Part shown: positions 24,965 through 32,835 of the stretch, piece after piece
Layout of the letters: each line of letters begins with the position of its first letter
How positions within the stretch are numbered: the first letter of the stretch is position 1
Assembly (NCBI GenBank): GCA_021154885.1
Contig: JAJKHS010000144.1
Coordinates: 248,001 to 312,000 of the forward strand
Length of the DNA stretch: 64,000 nucleotides
Source: Thermoanaerobaculum sp.
GTDB taxonomy: Bacteria; Acidobacteriota; Thermoanaerobaculia; Multivoradales; UBA5704
Direction of reading: 5' to 3'
Notes under the pieces: generated by a model
Database searches by the model: none
Seen by the model: only the letters and a program-made list of their open reading frames with translations
What the model was told of the DNA's origin: nothing
Translations under genes and position numbers: made by a program

Positions 24965-26341
24965 ATGATCCTAATCGTTGACGACGACCCCTCGGTGGTC
25001 GCCTCTCTCGGCCTCCTCCTCAAGCGCCACGGCCACCCCGCGCGGGGGGCCCGGTCGCCGGAGGAGGCTCTTCGCCTGCTGCGCGAGCAGGAGCTCGACC
25101 TGGTGCTCCAGGATATGAACTTCTCCCGCGGCACTTCCGGGGAGGAGGGGCTGGATCTGCTGGGCGAGATCCGGCGGCTGCGTCCGCGGCTGCCGGTGAT
25201 CCTCATCACCGCCTGGGGGTCGATCGGCCTGGCGGTCGAGGGGATGAAGGCCGGCGCGTCGGACTTCGTCACCAAGCCGTGGAACAATGCCCAGCTCCTG
25301 CAGGCGGTGGAGACGGCCCTGTCGCTCGCCGCCCAGCCGGGGGACGGGCGGGGCGCCGTGGTCTCGCGCGAGGAGCTCGACCGTCGCTTTGACTTTGGCG
25401 GGCTGATCGGCGCCGATCCCCGGTTCCTCAAGATCCTCGAGCTCATCGGCCGGGTCGCGCCCACGGACGCCTCGGTGCTCGTCACCGGCGAGAGCGGCAC
25501 GGGCAAGGAGCTGATCGCCGAAGCCATCCACCGCAACAGCCGGCGCAAGGCGGGGCCGTTCGTCAAGGTGAATCTCGGAGGAATCTCCTCGACCCTGTTC
25601 GAGAGCGAGATGTTCGGCCACGTCAAGGGCGCCTTCACCGACGCCCGGGCGGACCGCAAGGGGCGTTTCGAGATGGCGGATGGCGGTACCATCTTCCTCG
25701 ACGAGATCGGCGAGGTCGACCCCGCGGCGCAGGTGAAGCTGCTGCGAGTGCTCCAGGATCGCTCCTACGAGGTGCTGGGATCGAGCCACACGCGGACGGT
25801 GGACGTGCGGGTGGTTTCGGCCACGAACCGTGATCTCGGGGAGATGGTGGAGAAGGGGCAGTTCCGGGAGGACCTCCTCTACCGGCTCAACCTGATCGCC
25901 GTGCGCCTCCCCGCTCTGCGCGAACGGCGGGGGGACGTGCCCGCGCTGGCTCGCCATTTCCTCGACGCCAGCGCCCGCACCTACCGCCGGGGACCAGTCG
26001 AGATCACGGGCCGGGCCCTGGACTGGTTGTCCGACCAGCCGTGGCCGGGTAACATCCGCCAGCTCAAGCAGACGCTGGAGCGGGCGGTGCTGGTGCTCGA
26101 CGGCGACCGCCTGGAGGTGGCGGACCTGGTGGCCCTCTCCGGTCTCGCCGAGCGCGAGGCCCGCGGCGCGACCGCCCTCCCCAGCCCCGGGACCATGACG
26201 CTCGACGAAATGGAGAAGGCCATGATCGTCAAATGCATGCGCCACTATGAAGGGAACATTACGCGGGTGGCTGAAGCACTGGGATTGTCCCGCGCTGCAT
26301 TGTACCGGCGCCTTGAAAAGTATGAGCTGAGCTTTTCCTGA
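24965..26341 (+). CDS. Sigma-54-dependent response regulator (NtrC family)
   Basis: A 458-residue activator: receiver domain (acidic pocket DDD at 6-8, phospho-acceptor Asp50 in LQDMNF), AAA+ domain with Walker A GESGTGKE (175-182), sigma-54 contact loop GAFTDA (222-227), Walker B GGTIFLDEIGEV, and a Fis-type helix-turn-helix at the C-terminus (NITRVAEALGLSRAALYRRL). The loop has Asp in place of the Gly of canonical GAFTGA. It should remodel sigma-54 RNA polymerase once phosphorylated by the downstream kinase. Likely targets are its own operon (candidate promoter at 20510). Confidence 0.93.
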   Translation: MILIVDDDPSVVASLGLLLKRHGHPARGARSPEEALRLLREQELDLVLQDMNFSRGTSGEEGLDLLGEIRRLRPRLPVILITAWGSIGLAVEGMKAGASDFVTKPWNNAQLLQAVETALSLAAQPGDGRGAVVSREELDRRFDFGGLIGADPRFLKILELIGRVAPTDASVLVTGESGTGKELIAEAIHRNSRRKAGPFVKVNLGGISSTLFESEMFGHVKGAFTDARADRKGRFEMADGGTIFLDEIGEVDPAAQVKLLRVLQDRSYEVLGSSHTRTVDVRVVSATNRDLGEMVEKGQFREDLLYRLNLIAVRLPALRERRGDVPALARHFLDASARTYRRGPVEITGRALDWLSDQPWPGNIRQLKQTLERAVLVLDGDRLEVADLVALSGLAEREARGATALPSPGTMTLDEMEKAMIVKCMRHYEGNITRVAEALGLSRAALYRRLEKYELSFS

Positions 26342-26376
26342 GCTCCGGACGGCTTTCCTGGGGGCCTGGCGGTTTT

Positions 26377-26590
26377 TGCAATGGGCCGGAGCCTTTTCGT
26401 AATGCGAAAGCGCCTGAGCACATTGGCAAAATCGTCCCCGGTCTGTGTTTACGGCCCCACCCATTGAAGAAACTCCTGGACCCATTGCGCCGACGAATCA
26501 GCCCATTGCAAAAATCCGTGGCGCAATGTGAATTCGCTCCCGCGCAATGTTGAAGCTCCCCGACCTATTGTTCCCGGCCTTCGCGCCTTG
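26377..26590 (+). repeat. 21-bp-phased CA(A/T)TG array between regulator and kinase
   Basis: TGCAATG, CGTAATG, CACATTG, a weak match, CCCATTG, CCCATTG, CCCATTG, CGCAATG, CGCAATG, CCTATTG and CGCCTTG start at 26377, 26398, 26419, about 26440, 26460, 26481, 26502, 26522, 26543, 26564 and 26584. Successive spacings are 20-21 bases, two helical turns. TTTTTGCAATGGGC at 26373-26386 is inverted at 26501-26514. The gap contains stops in the operon frame, so it is not coding. It may be a set of operator sites or a degenerate minisatellite. Confidence 0.7.
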
Positions 26591-26605
26591 TTTCCTGGAG
26601 ATTTC

Positions 26606-27901
26606 ATGAGCTTGCGGGTCAAGATCCTCCTCTATCTCGCTCTGATCCACGCCATTCTGGCAGTGATCTCGTTCGTGGTCTTGCGGGAGAACCGATTGTG
26701 GCTGCTGGCAGTGGAGGGATTGTTCGTCCTCTCGATCGTCCTGGGTTCCCTGCTGGTGCGGGCGTTCTTCGTCCCCCTCGACCTGATCCGGACGGGGGCG
26801 GAGCTGATCGGCGAGCGGGACTTCACCTCCCAGTTCCGCGAAGTGGGCCAGCCGGAGATGGACGCCCTGATCCGCATCTACAACCAGATGATCGGCCGTC
26901 TGCGCGAGGAGCGGCTCAAGCTCCGGGAGCAGCACTATCTTCTGGACCGCCTCCTCACCGCCTCGCCCGCCGGGATCGTGACCCTTGACTTCGACGGCCG
27001 GGTGACCGCCCTCAATCCGGCGGCGGGGAGGCTCCTCGGGGTCGCGCCGGAGGAGGCGAATGAAAAGAGTCTCGCGGAGCTGGCGCCGGCCCTGGCGGCG
27101 ATCCCCGTGGGTGGGTCCGAGGTGCTGTCCCTCCAGGGTAGTGGCCGGCGGCTCAAGGCGTCGCGGGCGGAGTTCTTCGATCGCGGTTTTCCCCGCAGCT
27201 TCCTGCTGCTGGAGGAGCTGACGGAGGAGCTGCGGGCGTCGGAGAAGGCGGCCTACGGCAAGCTGATCCGCATGATGTCGCATGAGATCAACAACTCGGT
27301 GGGAGCGGTCGGATCGCTCCTAGACTCCTTTCGCGGCTACGCCCCGGAGCTGGGGGAGGAGGACCGGGACGATTTCCTCCAGGCCATCGCCGTGGCCGTC
27401 ACGCGTCTCGAAAACCTGCGGGCCTTCATGAACGGCTTCGCCGAGGTGGTCCGCCTGCCGCCGCCGGACCGGCGGGCCACGGACGTCAAGCAGCTCGTGG
27501 ACGAGATCCTCATCCTGCTGCGCCCGGAGCTGGACCGGAGGCGGATCGCCGTCCGCTGGGAGCAGTCGGAGACGATCCCGCCGATCGAGCTGGACCGCAA
27601 CCAGATCGAGCAGGTGTTGGTGAACGTCCTGAAGAACGCCCAGGAGTCGATCGGGGAGGACGGCGCGATCACCCTCCGGCTCAGTCGCGAGGGGGGCCGG
27701 CCGTCCTTGTCGATCGAGGACAGCGGTCCGGGCATCCCGGAGGAGGTCCGGGCCCTCCTTTTCACCCCCTTCTTCTCCACCAAGCGAAACGGCCGCGGTC
27801 TGGGGCTGACTCTGGTGCAGGAGATCCTCACCGCCCACGGCTTCGACTTCAGCCTGGAGACTGGCGAGGGGGGAGGGGCGGAGTTTTGGGTGGGGTTTTA
27901 G
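26606..27901 (+). CDS. Membrane sensor histidine kinase (NtrY-like)
   Basis: A 431-residue kinase: two N-terminal helices (ILLYLALIHAILAVISFVVL and WLLAVEGLFVLSIVLGSLLV) with almost no periplasmic loop, a HAMP-like segment, a PAS domain (about 105-195), a His-containing dimerisation helix (MMSHEINN, His226), and a HATPase domain with N box (NVLKNAQESI), SGPGIP and GRGLGLTLV. The short extracytoplasmic part suggests intramembrane or cytoplasmic sensing. It should phosphorylate the activator encoded upstream. I start at the ATG after CTGGAGATTTC rather than the longer frame running into the 21-bp array. Confidence 0.9.
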   Translation: MSLRVKILLYLALIHAILAVISFVVLRENRLWLLAVEGLFVLSIVLGSLLVRAFFVPLDLIRTGAELIGERDFTSQFREVGQPEMDALIRIYNQMIGRLREERLKLREQHYLLDRLLTASPAGIVTLDFDGRVTALNPAAGRLLGVAPEEANEKSLAELAPALAAIPVGGSEVLSLQGSGRRLKASRAEFFDRGFPRSFLLLEELTEELRASEKAAYGKLIRMMSHEINNSVGAVGSLLDSFRGYAPELGEEDRDDFLQAIAVAVTRLENLRAFMNGFAEVVRLPPPDRRATDVKQLVDEILILLRPELDRRRIAVRWEQSETIPPIELDRNQIEQVLVNVLKNAQESIGEDGAITLRLSREGGRPSLSIEDSGPGIPEEVRALLFTPFFSTKRNGRGLGLTLVQEILTAHGFDFSLETGEGGGAEFWVGF

Positions 27902-27922
27902 CTTCCCTCGCCGCGGGCTGGG

Positions 27923-28767
27923 TCACTTCGCCGCCGTCGTCACGATCCAGCCCGTCTGCAGCGGCCGGCCCACGAGGTCCAGCCCTTCGACGGCGAGGCC
28001 CTTGAAGACGATGGGGATGCCCCGCGAGTAGAGGGGGTCCTGACCGTCGGTGAGCTGGAAGTGGAGATGGGGCTCGGTCGTGTTGCCGGTCTGGCCGACC
28101 TGACCGAGAACTTGGCCGCGGGTCACGGCGTCGCCCACCTTCACCCGCACGCTCCCCTGCTTGAGGTGGGCATACTGGGAGTACTCGCCGCCGGCGTGGC
28201 GGAGGACCACGTAGTTGCCGATCACCGCCTTGGGGTTCTTCATCAGCAGCTCGGTCTGGGCCTGGACGGTCCGCTGCTGGAAGCCCTCCGGGCTCTCGCC
28301 GGGACGCCGCAGGCGCTCGTTGGCCTCGGTAGCATCGGCTGCCACCTGAGCAGCAGCAGCGGCTTGCCGAAGACGACGAGGGCCGTACCCGGAGCGAGCG
28401 TGCGGCTCCCCGAGAGATGGAGGCCGGCCAGGTAGCGGCTGGTCTGAAAGTGGAAGTCGTACAGTTTGAGGACTCCTTGGCCCTCCATGGCGGCGAGGCG
28501 CTGAGCCCCCTTGTCGAGGTCGGCCGCGGGGATGACGACGGTTTGCAGGACCTGGCCGCCGGAGACCGCCTGGATCTCCAGGGAGTCCACGGTGACCGGT
28601 CCGCCGGCCTTCTGGACGACCGCCACGTTCTGGAGCACGACGGTATAGAGGCCGCGGGCCGGATCGACCTGATACGCATAGACGAGGTCGGCGGGATGGA
28701 CACGGATCTCGAGGGCCGCCGCCGGGAGGGACAGCAGAAAAAGCAACAGGGCGAAGATACGCCGCAT
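27923..28767 (-). pseudogene. M23-like (LytM) secreted protein gene with a single-base frameshift
   Basis: The first part (from ATG 28767) encodes a signal peptide, MRRIFALLLFLLSLPAAALE, and a beta-rich domain ending in TALVVFGKPLLLL. The rest, in the -1 frame, begins QVAADATEANERLR and ends with HAGGEYSQYAHL, RVKVGDAV and PHLHFQLTDG, the C-terminal half of the M23 peptidase domain. Loss of one C within CTC(C)AG near 28348 explains the break; restored length is 281 residues. The HxH motif is intact, but the upstream HxxxD zinc motif is not recognisable, so even the repaired protein may be non-catalytic. A sequencing error is possible. Confidence 0.75.
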
Positions 28768-28943
28768 GATCTCTCTCCTTCAGCCCGGCGAGGGAGAATG
28801 GATGGGGCCGGGCTCGTCGGGCGATACTACGAGGCGGGGGAGAGCAGGGTTGCGGGAACAACTCCGGGTCCCTGGTGGCTGTTCCCATCTCGCGGGTGCT
28901 GAGGGAGGTGTCAAGATGGTATAAGGATAGGTGGAGACCGGCG

Positions 28944-30230
28944 ATGTACATCCAGCGTGTGATCCTCGAGAACCTGAAAGGCTTCAAGACGCTCGACTTT
29001 TCCTTCCAGCGTCCCGACGGACGGCTTGCGGGGTGGACGGTCCTCACTGGCGATAACGGCTCGGGCAAGACGGCGCTCCTCAAGGCAATCGCTCTGACAC
29101 TCGTGGGCCCGGATCTTGGCCGGGTCCTGCAGCCGGCTCTTCGGGGCTGGATCCGAGAGGGTGCTGAGAGGGCGGAGATCGCGGTCCAGATCAAGGTGGA
29201 CGATTACGACAAGTTCACCACGGGGCGGCGATACACGCAACCCTTTTGGGCCGAGCTTGAGCTCCAGAAAAACGGTGGCCCCGAGGTTTCGATGAAACCC
29301 GGGAGCAAGCGGAGGGGAAAGAAGAAGAGAGGTCCATTGAACGGCCCTTGGGCGGAGAACACCGGGGGCTGGTTTGCCGCAGGCTACGGCCCTTTCCGCA
29401 GACTCTACGGAGCTTCGCCGGAGGCGCAGCGCCTGATGTCCGGTCCCAGCCGCATTGCCCGCTTCGCCACGATGTTCAAAGAAGACGCTACCCTCCTTGA
29501 GTGCGAGATATGGCTCAAAGACTTGAGCCATAAGAGGCTGGAGAGGCGGGAGAGAGAGACGCGGGTTCTCGATCAGGTCTTTGCGATTCTCAATGACGAC
29601 TTTCTTCGCAACGGCCTACGGGTCGAGCGAGTCGACTCCGATGGGCTTTGGCTCAAAGATGCGGCGGGCACGGTCCTCTCCCTGGCAGATATGAGCGAGG
29701 GGTACCGCGCGGCGCTGGCATTGATGATTGATATTCTCCGCCATATCGAGAAGGTCTATGGAGACGAGAGCCTCATCGAGCAGAAGGGAGACGCCATCGT
29801 CGTACCGCATCCGGGGGTGGTACTGATCGATGAGATCGACGCGCATCTACACCCTGCCTGGCAAAGGGAGATCGGCTTCTGGCTCAAGCGGAGGTTCCCG
29901 AAGATTCAATTTATCGTTACAACCCATAGTGCCCTGGTTTGCCAGGCGGCCGACGAAAATGGAATTTTTCATCTGCCGCCGCCGGGAAGCGATGAATCCC
30001 CGTTTCAGTTGGACGATGAAGATTATTGGAATATTGTTCGCGCAAAGACCGATGACATCTATATCAGTCCTGCTTTCGGTCTCCTGCAAACCCGCTCTCC
30101 TGACGCCGTGGCAGCCCGACAGAATTATGCCCGTCTCAATGCGAAGAAGAAGACGATTGGCCTGACTCCGGAGGAGAACAAACAACTGAACCTCTTCGAG
30201 CGCTACGTCGAACCTGACGAAGAGCCCTGA
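28944..30230 (+). CDS. ptuA: AAA/ABC-type ATPase, PtuA-like (Septu defence)
   Basis: A 428-residue SMC/OLD-like ATPase: N-terminal IQRVILENLKGFKTLDF, Walker A GDNGSGKT (Lys42), a central region with a Lys/Arg-rich insert (SKRRGKKKRG), a signature-like LADMSEGYRAALAL, Walker B VVLIDEIDAHLHP (Asp296, Glu297) and H-loop TTHSALV (His328). It is followed six bases later by an HNH nuclease. ATPase-then-HNH is the gene pair of Septu phage-defence systems, in which PtuA and PtuB form a complex that degrades DNA. Start ATG follows GGTGGAG. The symbol is by architecture, not by measured similarity. Confidence 0.75.
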   Translation: MYIQRVILENLKGFKTLDFSFQRPDGRLAGWTVLTGDNGSGKTALLKAIALTLVGPDLGRVLQPALRGWIREGAERAEIAVQIKVDDYDKFTTGRRYTQPFWAELELQKNGGPEVSMKPGSKRRGKKKRGPLNGPWAENTGGWFAAGYGPFRRLYGASPEAQRLMSGPSRIARFATMFKEDATLLECEIWLKDLSHKRLERRERETRVLDQVFAILNDDFLRNGLRVERVDSDGLWLKDAAGTVLSLADMSEGYRAALALMIDILRHIEKVYGDESLIEQKGDAIVVPHPGVVLIDEIDAHLHPAWQREIGFWLKRRFPKIQFIVTTHSALVCQAADENGIFHLPPPGSDESPFQLDDEDYWNIVRAKTDDIYISPAFGLLQTRSPDAVAARQNYARLNAKKKTIGLTPEENKQLNLFERYVEPDEEP

Positions 30231-30236
30231 CCTCCC

Positions 30237-30992
30237 ATGCGCCGCCTTACCAGGCCGACCCTCGAGGAGGCCCTCAGGGATTACCTTGATCGCATGCAGG
30301 CTCTCGTCGATACAGGTGCCGATGTCAAGGCGACGTGGAGGGCGCAGAGGCAGAGCGCCTCGATGAAGCGAGTTGCTCAGATCCTGGCCGGCATGACGGG
30401 ACCCAGACAACGGTGCATGTACTGCGAGGATTCCCGCGGTACGGACATCGAACATTTCAAGCCTCAAGCCATCTTCAAAGATCATGTCTTTCTATGGCTT
30501 AATATGCTCTGGATATGCTCCGGATGTAATCGCAGTAAGGGGAGTCGTTTCCCCTGTGATGCCTCGGGCCAGCCTCTTCTGATCGATCCAACGGCTGAGG
30601 ATCCGTGGGACTTTCTTTTCTTTGACCCCATGACGGGTGAGATCACTGCGCGGTGGGACAGAGAGACCCGGTTGGAGAGCTCAAAGGGGAGCGCTCTCTT
30701 GGCGATCTTCTCTACTCTTCGGCATCAGGCTGTGACGGAGGGACGCAGGCGCGTCTTCCGCAATCTGCGCCGTGCGGTCCGGTCGTTCCTTGCCCACGAG
30801 GGACGAGACAGCAGCGGTCAGGATGTCTCCGCGGAGTCTCTCCAGGAGCTTTTCGAGAGCATCGAGGACTCGAACGACTACGGGCTCGTGAACTGGTTCT
30901 TTCTCCGTGAAGGCCAGGATGAGGAACCCTTCCGTCGACTGCGGGACGAGTTCCCACGCGTCTGGAGCGCAGTGATCGAGCGGCTGGCCTGA
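30237..30992 (+). CDS. ptuB: HNH endonuclease, PtuB-like (Septu defence)
   Basis: A 251-residue protein with an HNH/zinc centre: C60-MY-C63, EHF (72-74), WLNMLWICSGCNRSKG with Cys94, Cys97 and Asn98. The pattern CxxC...EHxxP...N...CxxCNxxKG is that of PtuB/TIGR02646-type nucleases found with PtuA ATPases and in some retrons. The region after about 110 is helical and may bind the ATPase. It lies 6 bases after ptuA, so the two are co-translated. No reverse transcriptase or ncRNA is evident beside it, which favours stand-alone Septu. Confidence 0.78.
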   Translation: MRRLTRPTLEEALRDYLDRMQALVDTGADVKATWRAQRQSASMKRVAQILAGMTGPRQRCMYCEDSRGTDIEHFKPQAIFKDHVFLWLNMLWICSGCNRSKGSRFPCDASGQPLLIDPTAEDPWDFLFFDPMTGEITARWDRETRLESSKGSALLAIFSTLRHQAVTEGRRRVFRNLRRAVRSFLAHEGRDSSGQDVSAESLQELFESIEDSNDYGLVNWFFLREGQDEEPFRRLRDEFPRVWSAVIERLA

Positions 30993-31001
30993 CCTCTCGA
31001 C

Positions 31002-31017
31002 ACCGGCGTTCGCCGGT
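31002..31017. terminator. Small perfect hairpin between convergent genes
   Basis: ACCGGCG, a two-base loop, then CGCCGGT, located between the stop of the HNH gene and the stop of the convergent phosphoesterase gene. There is no long T tract on either side, so termination strength is doubtful. It is the only structured element in this 36-base gap. Confidence 0.4.
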
Positions 31018-31028
31018 TCAAGACCGCC

Positions 31029-32456
31029 CTACTCCTCCACCTTCCGCCCTAAAAACCCCCACAGCTTCTCCTGAATGTAGGGCAGCGCCTCGGCGGGAGT
31101 CTCCTGGGGGAGGGGCGCCAGCGTCTTGTCCCGGGCCGGCAGGGCGGCGGCGGCGTAGAGGAGGGACTTCTGATAGCCGGTCAGCGGCGCCCAGGCGGCG
31201 GTCTCCACGACCTCTCCGGGCGGCGTGTAGAGCGGCATCGGCAGGCTCTCCGGTCCGTGGTTGAGGTTGTCCGGGCCCAGGGTGAGGGCGTGGGCGAGGC
31301 TGGGGGCGGCTTCGTCGCGGCGGGTCAGGGGGCCGCTTTGCAAGCCGAGACCCTCGCGGACGGTCTTGAGGATCGAGGCGTGGTCGAAGGGGACGTCGCC
31401 CGGCGGGCGGACGATCCCGGGCGGGACGTAGGGCGAGATCAGCAGGGCCGGCACCCGCACACCATAGCGGTCGAAGGTGAAGCCGTCCTGCCCGGGCTTC
31501 GGGGAGCGGCCGTCGTCCGGCTCCGGGGCGGGCGGCGGCGGCACGTGGTCGTAGCAGCCGCCGTGATCGTCCCAGAGCACCAGCAGCAGCGTCTTCGTCC
31601 ACAGGCGGCTCGCCCGCAGGGTGTTGTAGACCTCGGCGATGAGCTGCTCGCCCAGGGAGACGTCGTGGGGCGGGTGCTGGTCGTTGGGCATCAGCTCGCG
31701 CTTGAGGTTGGGGAAGTAGCGCGGCTCGATGAAGGAGTAGGGCGGGAGCTCGCCTGCGGCCACGTCCTGACGGAACCGGCTGTAGCCCTGGAAGTGGTCC
31801 AGGTGCGGCCAGAGGTTCGACAGCAGGAGGGAGTGGGGGAAGTCGTGGAAGTAGATGCGCCACCCGCGGCCGGGCTCCGGGAAGCGCTCCCGGACCTGGC
31901 CGAAGATCGTGGGCATGTCGAACGGGAAGCGCTCGACGACCTTCCAGGACGGGATCGGCAGGTTGTTGACGTAGCCGTTGGCCGTGGCGCAGTGGGCGAA
32001 GAGGCGGTTGGGCCAGGTCTGGCAGGGGGCCGAGGCGAACCACGGGTCGGCGACGCCGAAGCCGGCGGCGAGCGCGCTGGTGGCCGGCACCTCGCGCGGG
32101 TGGAAGCAGTGCATGATCGCCCGCGGGTCGTACTCCAGGGTGGTGGCCACGGTCTGGTTGACGTAGCTGCGGACAAAGCCGCCCATGGTGACCTCGTCGC
32201 CGAGGACGGTGTCGGGGAAGTAGGTCTCGAAGAGCTGGTAGTTGATGTCGGTGAAGCGCTCGCCGGCCGGCTCGGGGAGGTTCATGGTCCCGTAGTCGGT
32301 CCCCTCGTTGCCCCAGACGTAGATGCGCTCGCCGCTGTCGGTGCGGTTGTGGAGGTCGGGATCGAGGCCGAACTGCCAGCCGAGGAGGTTGTCGAAGGAG
32401 CGGTTCTCCATCATCAGGACGACGATGTGCTCGATGGGGGCGAGACCGGACGCCAT
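31029..32456 (-). CDS. Phosphoesterase, phospholipase C/acid phosphatase family
   Basis: A 475-residue member of the bacterial phosphoesterase family (phospholipase C PlcC / AcpA type). Landmarks: IEHIVVLMMENRSFDNLLGW near the N-terminus (metal/nucleophile region), CFHPREVPATSALA, PTIFGQVRERFPEPGRGWRI, and LLLVLWDDHGGCYDHVPPP with the metal-binding DDHGG. It should hydrolyse phospholipids or phosphomonoesters. No signal peptide is apparent, which is unusual for a family usually exported by Tat. AAGGAGCTCCGC precedes the ATG. Divergent from the small secreted gene at 32577. Confidence 0.88.
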   Translation of the reverse strand: MASGLAPIEHIVVLMMENRSFDNLLGWQFGLDPDLHNRTDSGERIYVWGNEGTDYGTMNLPEPAGERFTDINYQLFETYFPDTVLGDEVTMGGFVRSYVNQTVATTLEYDPRAIMHCFHPREVPATSALAAGFGVADPWFASAPCQTWPNRLFAHCATANGYVNNLPIPSWKVVERFPFDMPTIFGQVRERFPEPGRGWRIYFHDFPHSLLLSNLWPHLDHFQGYSRFRQDVAAGELPPYSFIEPRYFPNLKRELMPNDQHPPHDVSLGEQLIAEVYNTLRASRLWTKTLLLVLWDDHGGCYDHVPPPPAPEPDDGRSPKPGQDGFTFDRYGVRVPALLISPYVPPGIVRPPGDVPFDHASILKTVREGLGLQSGPLTRRDEAAPSLAHALTLGPDNLNHGPESLPMPLYTPPGEVVETAAWAPLTGYQKSLLYAAAALPARDKTLAPLPQETPAEALPYIQEKLWGFLGRKVEE

Positions 32457-32576
32457 GCGGAGCTCCTTCGCGCTTGCGCGCGGACCTGGTCAGGGAGAAC
32501 GATAGCATCGCCTCTCCCCGCTGGCGCCGGCTCGCCTTTTGCGATTACTCTATGTCTCAATAAGGAGGAGGTAACC

Positions 32577-32816
32577 ATGACCAAATCGCTCAACGTCCGG
32601 ATCCTCATGCTGCTGCTGGCCGTCCTCTCCACCGTGGTGGCTTTGACGCCCGTGCCACCGGCCCAGGCCTGCCCGGCCTACGAGATCGACACGTGCTACT
32701 ACCCCAACGGGGTGAGCTGCCGCGCGCCGGAATGCCCCAAGCACCCCACGACCTGCAACGGCATCCCTTCGGGGACCCCGACCTGCTACTACCAGTCGGT
32801 CGAGTGCTGCCTCTGA
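32577..32816 (+). CDS. Small Cys-rich secreted protein
   Basis: A 79-residue protein with an excellent ribosome-binding site (AAGGAGGAGG, 5 bases before ATG). The signal peptide spans about residues 1-33 (ILMLLLAVLSTVVALTPVPP, then AQA), followed by a 46-residue mature peptide with eight Cys: CPAYEIDTCYYPNGVSCRAP, ECPKHPTTCN, TCYYQSVECCL. It is probably disulfide-rich and extracellular. No homologue recognised; it could be a structural, antimicrobial or signalling peptide. It converges with the GGDEF-EAL gene downstream. Confidence 0.75.
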   Translation: MTKSLNVRILMLLLAVLSTVVALTPVPPAQACPAYEIDTCYYPNGVSCRAPECPKHPTTCNGIPSGTPTCYYQSVECCL

Positions 32817-32835
32817 TTCGTGGCTGGAGGTGAGG

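Noticed and set aside
26361-26380. Possible sigma-54 promoter TGGCGGTTTTTGCA after the activator gene
   Set aside because: The GG and GC are eight bases apart instead of ten; strict spacing is required by sigma-54.
28944-30992. Retron with an ATPase/HNH effector
   Set aside because: No reverse transcriptase gene or msr/msd-like structure was seen beside the pair.
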